DNA from: Lagopus muta
Taxonomy: Eukaryota > Chordata > Aves > Galliformes > Phasianidae
Reading direction: 5' to 3'
NCBI RefSeq assembly: GCF_023343835.1
Contig: NC_064443.1
Span: 3,038,001 to 3,102,000, forward strand
Length of the DNA stretch: 64,000 nt
Shown: one piece after another, positions 1 to 13,500 of the stretch
Layout: each line of letters starts with the position of its first letter
Position numbering within the stretch: the stretch's first letter is position 1
Position numbers and translations under genes: made by a program
Notes under the pieces: model-generated
What the model saw: only the letters and a program-made list of their open reading frames with translations
What the model was told of the DNA's origin: nothing
The model's database searches: none

Positions 1-55
1 CAGCTGCCTTTTTGTAAGTCAGGCTTTGAGACGGATGACAGTTTTTATTTCCTAG

Positions 56-1567
56 GTGGATCGCTTCGTGTTTGAAGGAAAGGAGATCCCCCTGGTCCCA
101 TCCTGCGCAGTGTTCATCACAATGAACCCTGGATATGCAGGACGTACTGAATTACCAGATAACCTGAAGGTAATGAGAGTAGAGAGCACAGGCAGAAAGA
201 AGAGACGTACCAGATGCTAACCAGGCCACCAGTGTGGTCATTGCAGAGTTTAGGAAATAACATTTTGGAAGGTTTCTGGGATGACTTTCAGCTTTGAGTG
301 ACATCTGTAAGCAGATGGTTCTCATCTTTCAGTCTGCAGGCACGCTATCCCAACAGGTGTCAGGTACACTCACGCTGTGCCCTCAGCACAGATCTGAGAC
401 ACAAACTCAGCCTTTTCAATTTGCTGAAAGAAAGCAAGAAAAAAAAACAAACCTGTGCTTTATCTTGTGCTGGAACTGTACATTGTGATTGCAGGCTCTC
501 TTCCGTCCGGTGGCGATGATGGTCCCAGATTACTCCATGATTGCTGAGATCTCACTCTATTCCTTTGGGTTTAATGAAGCTAAAGTCCTTGCAAAGAAGA
601 TCACCACAACGTTCAAACTATTGTCAGAGCAGCTCAGCACGCAGGTAGATGCTTTAATGTCCATGAATATGTTTTACAAGTGTGAGTTTTCTCAGTCTAG
701 GCACAGAGTACCTCCCTATGAAGGAAAGTTGAAAGGGTTGGGCTTGTTTAGCTTGGAAAAAGAAAGCTTTGGGGAGGGCCTCACTGCAACCTCCCAGTTC
801 TTGAAGGGAGCTTACAAGCAGGAGGGGGATCAACTTTTTACATGATTTGATAGTGAGAGGACATGGGCAATTGGCTTTAAACTGAGAAAGAGGAGATTTA
901 GATAAGATGCTAGGAAGAAATTTTTTACGCTGAGAGGTGAGGCACTGTAGCAAGCTCCCAGAGAAGTTGTGGATGCCCCATCCTGAAGGGGCTTAAGGTT
1001 TAAGGCCAGGTTGATGGGGTCCTGGGCAACCTTAGCTCAACTCAGGGGGGCAGCCCTGCTCATGGCAGGGGACTGGAACTACTTGATCCTTTGTGTTTCC
1101 TCTAACCTAAACCATTCCATGATTTTATGATGATTTTTAGGTGATGCTCACGTATCCAATAACACTGTCTCCTCTGTGCCTCTTCTAGGACCACTATGAC
1201 TTTGGAATGAGAGCTGTGAAGACTGTCATCTCAACAGCTGGCAACTTGAAAAAGGAAAATCCTACTATGGATGAGGTAAATATGCTCGTGCTTCACGCTG
1301 TCAGAGGCTTATGTCACCTTTTCTGCAGCCTCAGAGGAGAGGCAGGATCTTTCAAGTTACGAATTCTTAAATCTTTGCAGGATCTGATCTGCCTGCGGGC
1401 TATCAGGGATGCCAACATACCCAAATTTCTGCAGGATGACCTCAAGCTCTTCAGAGGTATAGTCTCCGACTTATTTCCCAAGATCAAAGAACAGCCTGTT
1501 GATTATGGCATCCTGGAAGAAGCCATTCGCAGAGCCTGCATCAAAAAGAGTCTGAAGGATGTTGATG
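56..1567 (+). CDS. DNAH1: DNAH1 exons, C-terminal part of AAA1
   Basis: Exons are 56-169, 495-644, 1189-1275 and 1381-1567. They encode the end of the catalytic AAA1 module. The first exon carries [19 protein letters not shown], the sensor I region that follows Walker B in all dynein heavy chains. The second begins [19 protein letters not shown]. The P-loop and Walker B of AAA1 are upstream of the window. The intron 1276-1380 is 105 nt, a multiple of three, and has no stop in the coding frame. Confidence 0.95.
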
Positions 1568-4500
1568 GTGAGGAGGGAGGCTCTCCACAAGCACTCTCTC
1601 TGGGCCTTGTGCTTTTAGATCAGTGCTGTGCCCTAGGAAAGAAACAGGTGGTCCCAGACCCACTCTGCTTCACCTTCCTCTGCAGGTTTTGTGACTAAAT
1701 GCATCCAGCTGTATGAAACCACTGTGGTTCGCCATGGCCTCATGTTGGTGGGGCCGACAGGCTCTGGGAAGACGAAGGTATGGTTGAAACTCTGTGACCT
1801 TGGCCCCAGCAAACTGTTGCTCATCTAATAGTGCAGAGGGTTAAACTTCACAGAAGGCTCACGCTGCAGCGTTTCCAGCCTCTCTCAGATAGAAACCAGG
1901 AGAGAAAGATGGTTTCATGCTGCCTTTTAGTACTGGCTCATACCCATGGGGAAGTACAATAGTGGCTTGCTCTTTGGAGTTGGGAGGTTAAGCTGAGGCT
2001 TATTGGCACCGCTGCAGATTTGTAAGGCTGAGCCGTACTTTGAGCCTGAACATCTGGACTCAGCAGCATGTGGCACCTCAAGATGCTTCTTCCAAAGGAG
2101 ATGAAAGCTCCTCCCCGTGCTTCTAAAATCCCTCGTTTCTATGAGTACAGCTAGGCATCCTCTTGCTATGGCATTGTCTTTCCCTGTGTCTCCTTTCTCA
2201 CTGCCCTTTAAATGCAGTTGCTGTGAGCACACGGCTTTGTTGTTATGGAGCCATGGCCGTTTATCCTCTTGCTCTCCTACTTCTGCAGTGTTATGAAGTC
2301 CTAGCAGCTGCAATGACGTCACTGCAAGGTCAGCCTGCAGCCAGTGGTGGGAATTACGAACCGGTCAGCTACTTTGTACTGAATCCCAAATCCATCACAA
2401 TGGGCCAGCTTTATGGAGAGTTTAACTTATTAACGCACGAGTGGTAAAGTACAAAACCTGCTTTCCTTCCTTCCAGCTTGGATACCCTTATCTTCTGGTC
2501 TTGAGGGTCTTCTCTTCAAAGCTGAGAACTCTTTAGGATAGTGGCATAAAATCAAAAGCAATCAAGTTCTTATCCCTCACCGAGCTACAATAGCCAGTCA
2601 TGACGATTTAAGCTGACATCTTTTATTGTGCACTTGGCCTGGCTGCCAACACATGCCCAGACAGTACAGCAGCTCAGCTGGCAGTATGAACTGCATAACA
2701 AGGAATAATTCAATTGCTTTGGAGCAAATTCCTCTGCTCTAAGATAAAGCAGCTTAAAAACTTGCTTTGCTTCTGAAGGAAAGTGATCTCTGTACTGCGC
2801 ACTTGGATTGTTCTGTATGAATATGCTGGTTGCCTTCAATAATGCTGAGGGATGACTTCCAGGCACAAAGGAGCATTTCATTCCCAATGCCAAGGCGCCT
2901 GATTGTCTATCTCAATAGCCCAGTTGTCCTGCTACTGCTTGAGTTTCCATTTGTGGCTCACTTATCCAGAGGCTAAGGTGTGAGAAGCTGTGTTAATCTC
3001 CCCATGGCCCTGTCCCCCACCACTTAGCAACAAACTATTGAGCGTGTTCTATAAACCCAGGGATACTAAGTAGATATTAAACTCAGTGCCTCCAGGAAAA
3101 GTGCAAGCAAGAAAGCACTACTGATGCCAAGAACCAGAGCTTCCAAGCCTGGGCTCTCATGCATTTTTACTGACAGTCGTTCCATAGGATCTTCTAGTTA
3201 AGCCTGATGGTTTATTTGTGATGTAACTCTATCCAAGGGCAGCATACAGTCGCATCAACATGACAAGAAAAGTACGGCAACCACACGAAACACATTTGCA
3301 GGCATAAATCCATCTGTTTTAATCAGCTGAGCTTTAGAGCAGACTGTTTTCCCTTGATCTCAGTAAAATACCCTGGACTTCACTATCGCTGTATAAATAT
3401 GTATTTAATAATGGGAGTGGAGTTTAGGGTCTGAGCAGACACTGCACTCCGGTTTTCTGTGTGCAGATGAAGTTCTTGCTGCCAGCAGCCAGCATTCCCT
3501 GTGTGTCTGCTCTCCTGTTTGCTAGCTCCTGCACCACCTGGATTCAGATACAGCTGATGATGGGAACTTCAGTCATAAGGAGGGTAGAGCTGGACTCTTT
3601 AGCCCGGTTTCATTCTCCTAACCCATAGTCGCCCAACCAGAGTGTTTGATTTAACAGCATAGCTGTCCCAAGACCACCTCTACACTTGATAGAAAATAAA
3701 ATACACTTCCATAGAGCTGATAATTAGTGATATGGACTGGATACTTGCATGGGCTCTTCACTTTTCACTGAGGACAGAAGTGTTAAAGGTCAAGTTAAAA
3801 CTTGACATTCTATGGTTAGATGCTGTGAAGTTCTGATCCTAATGGCCAAAGGTGCTGTCTCATTGTGCTAACTCAGACTGGATGCATCTCCATTAAAAAA
3901 AAAGACTGAGATAAGCTTTTCCATAGCTCATCAGTGAGTGAGGCCCAGATATGCTTCGGTGTATGGACTAAAGTAAGATTCTGGCTCTGTTGTTTTGTAT
4001 GGTTGAAGCTTTGCCATGGACTTCTTCATGAACTCCATGGACGGAGTCAGGCTTTGCAAAAGTAAGATGGACCAAGCCTTTCCTCCCACTTTTCAGGACA
4101 GATGGAATCTTTTCCTCGCTCATCCGGCAGGGAGCTATGGCCACTGACACTAGCAAGAAGTGGTACATGTTTGATGGGCCAGTTGATGCTCTCTGGATTG
4201 AGAACATGAACACGGTGCTGGATGACAACAAGAAGCTGTGTCTCAGTTCGGGCGAAATCATCAAGATGACAGAGGTAATTCATCCCTCCTCCTTTTGCTG
4301 CCTTTTACTTTACACGTAATGTGTGTGATGGACTTGAACAGAAATTGATGTCTCAGCCCCCTTCCCTTAGCCTTACCCCTCCTGTGCCGCACAAGTAGCG
4401 ACAAGAGGGGCCCTGCAACAAACAGGGCAGTTTCAACATCACCAAATGATGCTAAGAGATCCTTTCTTTTTTCCCCTTTGGAATTTCCAGAGTATGACCA

Positions 4501-7500
4501 TGATGTTTGAAGTCCAGGATTTGGCTGTTGCATCCCCTGCCACAGTCTCCCGTTGTGGCATGGTTTACCTGGAACCCAGCATCTTGGGGCTGGAGCCCTT
4601 CACGGAATGTTGGCTGCAAAAACTCCCAGGTGTCATGCAGCCCTTCTCACAGCAGCTGGCATCTCTCTTCAGGAGGTTCCTCACGGTAACCTATCATGCT
4701 GTGACAGCCCTTCCGTGGATATTTGATTTTCTAATTGTCTTATGGACGCAGTCATTTCTGGTGCAGCTCCATTTCTTACAGTAGAGTTACTCCAGGGATA
4801 AAGTCATAAGTCTTGCTATTTCTGCTCTGCTCCTGAACTCAGAACTGCAAAGGAAAGCTCTGAACAGAGCAAACAACAGCAGTGATGTGAGCAGTGACTC
4901 AAATGCAGGCCCCGAAGGCTTCTTTCAGTTAGGAGGCAATCACGTGGTTTGACTTAATTCCCTCCACTCAGAATGGTGGTGTTTGTGACACATGGCAGCC
5001 CTCTCTGTTGTACCCTCCCTGCTAAATGTAGCCTGCAGGGAGGAAAAGAGAAACCAGAACCCCTAGAAGGTAAGCAAAGTTCAACGTGCTGGTTGGTGAC
5101 ACTGAGCTGTTCCTGCCTCTCCTTGCAGGAAGCCATTGGCTTTGTCCGGGGATCTGTGGAGGAGATAATTGCCTCAACAGATGGCAACCTCACGAGGAGC
5201 CTCCTCACGCTCTTGGAATGTTTGTTTCAGCCTTTTGTTCCTGCTGAGGTAAGACTTTTTGCTGCTATTACATGTGTGCACCTGTAACTCTTCAGGGCAG
5301 TAAGTCACGTATTGCGAGTGACTGGAATACAGGGTGTTGGCGAAGAAAGGTTACACCATCACCTATCTGCATGGCAGAAGGTAATCCAGCATCTTGTTAA
5401 AAGGATTATACTTTTCCCATTGAAAGAGCACAAGATAAGCTTTAGTCCTACCAGGCTGCAGAAAAGAGATTCACTTTTATTTACAGCTGTGGGAATTGGA
5501 GAATAAGTAGAAAGCAGAGATCAGAGCTGTGCAGCAAAACACTTCAGGTGGCAGATTCTTTGAGAATTAGAATTGAAGAAGCCTGGAAAGCTTTCAGATT
5601 AAAAACCAAGGATTAAATTCTTCTCTCAGCTCCCACTGAGTGACATTAGTTCAGGCAGGGGAGTGTCTCAGGTACATTAGTGAAACAGTGAGTTTTAATC
5701 CACAGAATACATCAAAAAGACCTGTGAAAAATAGTCTAGAAAAAGCTACACGTATTCTGAATAGAATTACAAGCAGGCTAGAAAGAGTCTGATTTTTGTT
5801 CACCTTAACCCTGCTTGAGAACTTTATTTCTGCTTTTCTGTGGTTTCCAGGGATTTAGGAAGGCTCCCCGGGAGGCTGCAGCTCATATCGGAGAGCTGAT
5901 TGAGCCCTGGTTTGTATTTGCCTTGATCTGGAGTGTGGGTGCCACTGGAGATTCCCAAGGCCGTGTCGCCTTCAGCACGTGGCTGAGGGAGAAGATGGCA
6001 AAGGAAAAGGTGAGTAAAAGGAAAGCAGATCCTTTCTCAGTTGTAGAGGAAGTAGTGTTGAGGAGCGGGAGTCAGAGTTCTTTGAATGCCTGGAAGGTTT
6101 GTTTGGGCATGTTCTGAAATCTGGTTTACAAGGTCTTTCAATTTCAAAGGACCCTGGGCTGGGAGCCCCCGGCAGGAGCAGCATCCCCTTACTGAAGTCT
6201 TTCTGTAAGGCCAATCCACATGCAAATCCAGCCAGACCCACATGCAAACTCAGCTAAGCAGCAGCAAGGTTCACTGTGGCTTTATTCTCACAGATCCAGT
6301 TACTTTTCCCAGAAGAAGGACTGGTTTATGACTATCAACTAAATGCTGGACTGAGCAGCACTGAAGATGATCTCGATGAGGACGTCGTTTGGGAGGTAAA
6401 ATAATTCACCTCCATCTCTAAGAGGAGAAATTTTAGGGAGGGACTGGGAAGCAAAACAGTTCTGTAAGATTTGGCAGAATCTTCTCATCAAAGATGAATA
6501 AGAAAAGCCTGTAAGAAACCAGTGAGAAAGCTTGAAGTAAAACCAAGCATTTCATTAAGGAGGGAAGATAGATTTTGCCCTCGGGGTTGTGAGGCAGATT
6601 TTTCAAACCTTAACTGTGATCTTCTACCAGTGCTCAGGAAAGTGAGAGGGCTTTAGAAATGCTCCTGCTGCAGGGAGGAGCTCAGATGTAGAGGTCTGTC
6701 TGCATTTAAAAGCAGTGCACGAAGTAAAAGAGCTGTGTGCAGCGAAGTATGGAGGAGGAGAGGGCACAGGTATGCCATCTTTTGCACAGCAGATAGTAGA
6801 GCAGTAGGGCATGCAAAGCCCATCTGACTAAACAGACACCAGTGGCAGTGAAAAATAAGGAATTCCTCTGATTTCAGGAAGGGGAAGCAAAGTACCAGAG
6901 CACTGTGTGTCAAGTGATTAGCAGAACTTGCCAGGGTCAGGGTCTGAGGGGATGCTGAGGAATGTGTTTTCTGTCAGTGCTGTGTAGCACATCCCTGGCA
7001 AAAGCACTGTCTCACTTGTATCCCTGGGACATTAGCTTGTGGCTTGATCCTAGCACAAGTCATCCATGTCCTGTATAATCTGAAACCTCAGTGTATCTCA
7101 GTGCAACAGAGGTGATGGCACCAAACATGAAGATAGGATCCCAGCAAAACCCTTTTCGGCCTTCTGCCATGTGGATGCTCACAGCATAAGCTAGCTTAGA
7201 ACAGAATCCCACTTCTTGCAGATATCACAAATGCTTTGTCAGTCTCTGATTCCAGTTTTCAGAAGGAAAGGCAAACGTGCTGCTGCTGAGGCAATGATCT
7301 CTAACTCTGGGCTGCCTCCCTCCTGGAGGGAGCAAGTCAGCTTTGCACTACAGAAGGTAATGGGAAGCAGGACTAGACAGAGGGACTGGGAACCTGATGA
7401 TCTGAGCTGCTACACAAGGAGCTGCGACGGGTGAAAGCAGATCAATGCAGATGTCCCCTCTAAATGCACTCCTACCTTTCAGGTGCGCTGGGAGAAGTGG

Positions 7501-10500
7501 CTGGACCCCACAGCAAAGTTCACCATGGTTCCTGATACCAACTACTGTGACATTATTGTGCCCACAGTGAACACAGTCCGAATGGCCCACCTGCTGGAGC
7601 TGTTGCTCATCAACTGTAAGCCAGTACGTGCCCACCCTTGTCTTTTTGATTTTATATTCAACGTTTTTCCTCTTCAACAGGGGGCACCTTTTCTTCTCCC
7701 AGCCCAATCAGAACCTGATGCTTTTAAATTAGTTCTCATTCTTATGGATCTGCATTTCTCTGCTCAGGAGCTGTGCCTAAGCAACAAGAGCTTTCCATTC
7801 ACTCCCTAGACACCCTGACAAATGCACCAATTTCTAGATCTGCTCCCACCTAGGATGATGGCCCAATACTGTCCTTCATTACCTGTTTCTTTCCACTGCA
7901 TTTCATACCTTTCTTGTTGGATTTCTTCTGTGCTGAGAGATATATTACCCTGAACCTCCTTCCTTAGTGAAAAAAACAAGCCTTCTCTCCTCTCTGGTCT
8001 TTTGAAAGCCTGAGAAGGGCAGGAACTTGCATTGCCTTCAGCAGGTACTGCTGGTTGTCCTTCTAGGTTCTTTGCATCGGTCCCACTGGCACAGGGAAGA
8101 CTCTTACAATTACAGATAAGCTTTTGAAGAGCTTGCCTCTCAAATACGTCAGCCACTTCTTGACATTTTCTGCACACACCTCTGCCAACCAAACTCAGGA
8201 TCTCATTGACAGCAAACTGGAGAAGAGGCAAGTTTCCTTTTGGTTTTTGCTCCCTGAGCTTAGTATTTCTATTAGCTTGACCATTTAGTTTCATCCCAGG
8301 AGACGAAGGGACGGAGGACACGTACATCTGTGGGTAAGAAGCTGGACAAACAGCGGATGTGAGCTAGGGCTGTGGGAGCCAGTTATAACTTGATGCAGTG
8401 GTAAGGATAAGGGAGGGTTTGTAAAAGATGCTCCAATCATAGTTATTCCAGAATTACTACGTTAAATTACACAAATGTTCTCAAACCTCCATATGGGGCC
8501 TTTATAAAAAGTAATGAAGGGGAGAAGACTGCTGCTCCAGAGAGGTTGTAGATGCTCCCACCCTGGAAGCACTCAACACCAGGCTGGATGGGGCTGTGAG
8601 CAGCAACCTGGTCTGGTGGGAGGTATCCCTGCCTACAGCAGGGGGGGTGGAACTACACCACCTTAAATATCCCTTCCAACCCAAACCATTCTGTGAATCT
8701 ATGGTTCATTCTGTGATTCTATCCCCAATCCTACCCCCAGTCTCCACCCATAGTTAGCAGCCTCCCTTTTTCCTTTTCATACCTGTCAGTTTAAAATTTG
8801 TAACAGGTTCATGGCCTCAAGCTTTATTTTTACATGTACTCACGCATTTAATTGACACTGGATGTGAGTGTACAGAATTGTGCCTCAAACATCACACTAG
8901 ATCTTTTCCATGCAAAGGCTCATATGTAAAGGGGTTTATGGGACATAAGTGTAAAGAAGCTGAAACTGCTGACCCAGGAAGCCACTGGAGGAAAAACTGC
9001 TTTTGAATTGAGTTAAGAGTGCCTCTGCAAGTCCCGTGTCCTTACTGAGCTCTGTCCCTACAGGAGGAAGGGTGTGTTTGGGCCTCCAGTCGGGCGGTAC
9101 TTTGTCTTTTTTATTGATGACTTGAACATGCCCATGCTGGAGACGTTTGGTGCACAGCCACCCATCGAGCTGCTGCGGCAGTGGATGGACCACCAGGGCT
9201 GGTACGACAGGAAGCAGATCGGTACGACCCAGATCTTTGCCCAGTGCCCCTGGCAAGAGTTGGCCTGTTGATAGATACATGAACTTTCTGGGGAGATTTG
9301 TGGCCGGGGTGTTTTGGTTTCAGCTCAGCATTCGGTCCTGCTTTCACACTTCTCAAGGTACGTTTAAGAAGCTGGTGGATATTAATTTTGTCTGTGCCAT
9401 GGGACCTCCTGGAGGGGGAAGGAATGCTGTTACTCCACGCTTGACACGTCATTTCAATTACCTGTCCTTCACGGAGATGGACGATGGCAGCAAGAAGACC
9501 ATCTTCTCCAACATCCTTGGCAGTTGGATGGGTGAGTTCAGCAGACAACTGCCTCCTCCTCATAGTCAACCCAATGGGGGTATTATTATTAACAATTCAA
9601 TATTGGTGATCTAATGGAAGTGTTAGACGGTGGAACTTGAATTAATCACTTGAAGGTATTCTTGAGAAACTGTTGTTTGAGCCTTAGCAAACAGAGAACT
9701 CATGTGCTGTTTAGTCTCTGGGCCAAACTATCCAACTTCAACTTTGGCTCTCACAGTTTGATAAAATGTCACGTAGCCTTTGCATTTTAATCAGAATTTT
9801 ATTTGCAGTAGATGGTGCAGATATCCTTCACCTCCACAAGCAAAGCAGTAACTCATGTTTTTTGTCTTTGTTGCCTAGCTGGCCTCCTAGGAGAAAGAAG
9901 TTACAGAGATCCAGTGCGTAAGTAAGAGCAAAAAGATGCAAGAGACTGAACAGGCTGGTGGGCACAGCATGGAACAGTTTACCTGTGCCTTCAGCAGGCA
10001 GACACTTGCCCAGACAACAGCCTTCTGCAGAAGTAAGCCTTCTGTTACTCCCCATCTGTTGCAGTCTGTGGACAGCTGAGCAGGGAAGATCTGATCGTGG
10101 TGCTACAGCCACCCATGGAAAAAAAGAAAAAGGGCTCATCTGAAGTGAAATCAGCTCCTCTTGTATTTGACAGGGTGGGAATTTAGGATCATCTTTGCAA
10201 ATGTGCTCTCCTCTGCAAATCTGCCAGCACAAAGGAGTGAGAACGGTGGGCTATGAGGAAGGCAAAGCAGAGCTTTCTGAGTGCTTACAGTGTTCACAGG
10301 TGCCAGTACCTGACTGTGAGCTCAGGGACACAGTGAAGTATTCAGCTGTAATTTAAAAGAGAACTAAAAACTTTGGAGATAATATCTGAAGTACCAGCGT
10401 GTCACAGGGCTCTACGTGCCCAGGAGTGTTGGTAACGATTTTGATTAGAATTAAGGAAAGTATTTTGTGCTGTGAAACTAGCAGCTGTGTTTAAATTTTT

Positions 10501-13500
10501 CCACTGACTGTTACATAACAAGTCATCCCTCAGTCATCCTTCAGCGACTTTTCATTTGCTGAGCTCAATGATTTGCATGGTGATTTAGTTTGAGGGCACC
10601 TTCTAGCTTAAAAGCAGCTAAGACTTCACAGAGGGGGGTACAGGAATAGAGAAGGAATACCTCAGTATTTCACGTAAGTACCAACTGCCTGCTGGCAGTA
10701 TCTCCTTTTCCTGTGGGGTACGTGTGCTCTTCAGACTGCAGAATTGTTGTGATGCATTCTGCCCTGCTCAGATCTGATCCCCTTCACAAGGGAAGCTCCC
10801 TATTGCAATGAGCTGGGATTTGTTCACAGTGTCCATATTAGGAAACTAAGGGGGAAAAGAAAGTGCATTTTTGGCCAAATCCTAGCAACACCTCTGCCTC
10901 TCAGTGCCACTTGTCTGCACTGCTAGGAGTTTCCTATCCCAGAGCTGCTACCTTGGCACCCTCTCTGTCTTCTATCTCTGCAGCTGGAGCAGTTGCAGTC
11001 AAAGACTTGAATGAGCCCTTGGTTGATGCCACTATCTACGTGTATCTGACCATCACATCCCAGCTGCTGCCCACACCAACAAAGTCACATTACACCTTTA
11101 ACCTGAGAGACCTCTCCAAGGTGTTCCAGGGCATGCTCATGGCTCAGCCCAGCAACATCAAGGTCAGTCCTGCCATCAGCACAACCATGCCACCCAGGGA
11201 AAGACCAGAAATGTTCCAGCTCACACCTCAGTTTATTGCTGAAGTAGCATTTAGTGATCGATAGGACTCCAAACATCCCACCTCCCCAAGGCTTTTGGAG
11301 TATCAGCTGTGTGACCACAGAGAGTCAATGCCATTCACTCCTGTACGGCTGGACTCAGCTCTGGAGGACCATGGAGGGGGAGAGAGATTGTCCTATTTAA
11401 AATATTATGCTAATAGAGGGTTCTGTCTCTTCAGGACAGGTCCCTAAGAACCTTGCTCTGTAAGTACAGCTTTGTAGGTATTGACTCATCACAGAAGGTA
11501 CTTGGGGACCTGGTTCTGTGCCACACCTGAATAGAAGGATCTTTGCAGAAAATACAAGGATTTGTGAGAACAGCTTAAATCGAGTCATACTGAGGGGAGG
11601 ATAAGGACAAATAACACGAAATTTTAGATCTCTCCAGGAAGCCTTGGCATGAGGACAAATAGAGAAGGTATTAACTGCAGCTGTAATGACCTCTCTGCCA
11701 AGCAGCTGTTTTGACAAGGGTCCCTTTTGAGAGGAGGGAGTGCAGCTTCCTCCTCCTAGTTCTTTCTCCACTCCAGCTGCTTTGAAGCAGGAGTGGGGCT
11801 GGTGTTTGGTGGAAACCAGCCTTCCTGGCTGAGAGATTCTTAACACTTCTTTGCTTCTCTCATGGGGATGTTTGCTGGGATTTCCTACCAGGACAAACAC
11901 CACCTGCTGAGACTGTGGTACCATGAGAGCTGCCGGGTCTTCTGTGATCGCCTGGTCACCAAGGAGGACCAGACCTGGTTTGACAACCTGATGAAAAGCA
12001 TGATGGAGGAACTGGACACCACTTTTGAGGAGGTTGTCCCATCCCAGCCAGTTCTGTTTGGGGACTTCATGGAACCAGGGGCACATATTAAACTGTACGA
12101 AGAAATTGACAGCCAGGAAAAGGTGAGGATCTTGGGGATCTTGACAGTATGAATTATGTTCACCCCTTCCAAGTCTCCTGCAAACAAAGGAGTTAGTAAT
12201 AACCATGGGGCTGCTTGAACTGAAGATACTTGGAATCATAGACTTAGGGCTCTCATGTGAAATTCTACCCCAGATACAGGCAGCGGTTGCATTTGCTACG
12301 GATGGGAAGTTGAGGTGGAACAAGCTGTCTGTGTATTGTATCCTGGGGGCTGTCTGCTATGCCAAGTCCCCTGAATAAGCCATACTCAGGAATGAAAAGT
12401 GAAATTTGCTGAAGAGAAATGGCACATTACCCCCAAACAATACTACATTTGCCATTAAAGCCTTCACAATTGACCTTCGCAACTAATTAATGTTACTGCC
12501 AGATTCCCTGTTGGAAAAGATACTGTGAGTACTTTGGTAGTGGTAATTAAGCAAAGGCAATGAGCAGTGCGTTTTGCACTCATTATCAGAAACGGATGAT
12601 TATCCTGTCATCTCCCCTCTTGTGATAGCTGTGTGACAAGGACTGGTAATTAACTGAGCTTCCCAATCCTTTTTGCAAAGTAGCTGGGTCTGTCCCCCAC
12701 TGAGGCGAGCACAGCCGAGGCAGGCAGGCTTACCAAGCTGCTGCACAGTCCCCTGATGCACAGAGGTCATTGGTCTCCTAGGCAGGGACCTCAGCACTGT
12801 AGGATTTCTAGTTGCTGTTTCTTGGCTAGGTTTACAGTGAGAATCCTGACCAAATCCTGAACATCTTTCTGTCTCGTGTGCTCTGGACTGTGCGTGCTGT
12901 TGAGCAGAGCTTTGGAAAAGTCAGAAGGCTGTCCAGTTATCTTTTGTAGTGGTTGGACCACAAAAGCAGTGCACCTCTGTGCCAATCTACCTTTTCTGCC
13001 TATAGCCAGCAAGGTTTCCTTTCAGCACCCTAACCTCGGGTTTCAGCAGGCAGCTATAGAATCAGCAGCCCTCCTAAATGCAGATCCTGGAACAGCACGG
13101 GCCAGGCAGCCGTAAGCTATTTTGTTTTGGATCATTCCTTGCTGCTTTTCCAGGCAAGCAGCATCACCAGGATCAGCAGACCTTAGCCTGAGTTACTTAA
13201 AGGTCTCTATTCAGCAGCTGCTGCCATCACCATCAGCTAAATTCAGCCCAGTTCCTTGGCAGTTCCTATAGGAGCGTGGAGCAAACAGAGCCATCCCTGC
13301 AGGTAGCTCCTAGGCTGTGACTGAGAGAAGCAGCTGCCCCTAGGACCAAGTGAGCACCAAGCTCTGCCCTCCCAGATGGCTACCTGTGCTTATACACAAT
13401 TACAATTACGCCTCCTCACAGTTGCTTGTAACTGCCAGCCATAACTGTGTGCTTCTGCCCGCAGCTGAAAGGCGTGCTGGAGGATTACCTGGAAGAGTAC

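Noticed and set aside
11397-12323. 308-codon minus-strand ORF
   Set aside because: Antisense shadow of the DNAH1 exon at 11892-12122. There are no splice partners and no recognisable domain.
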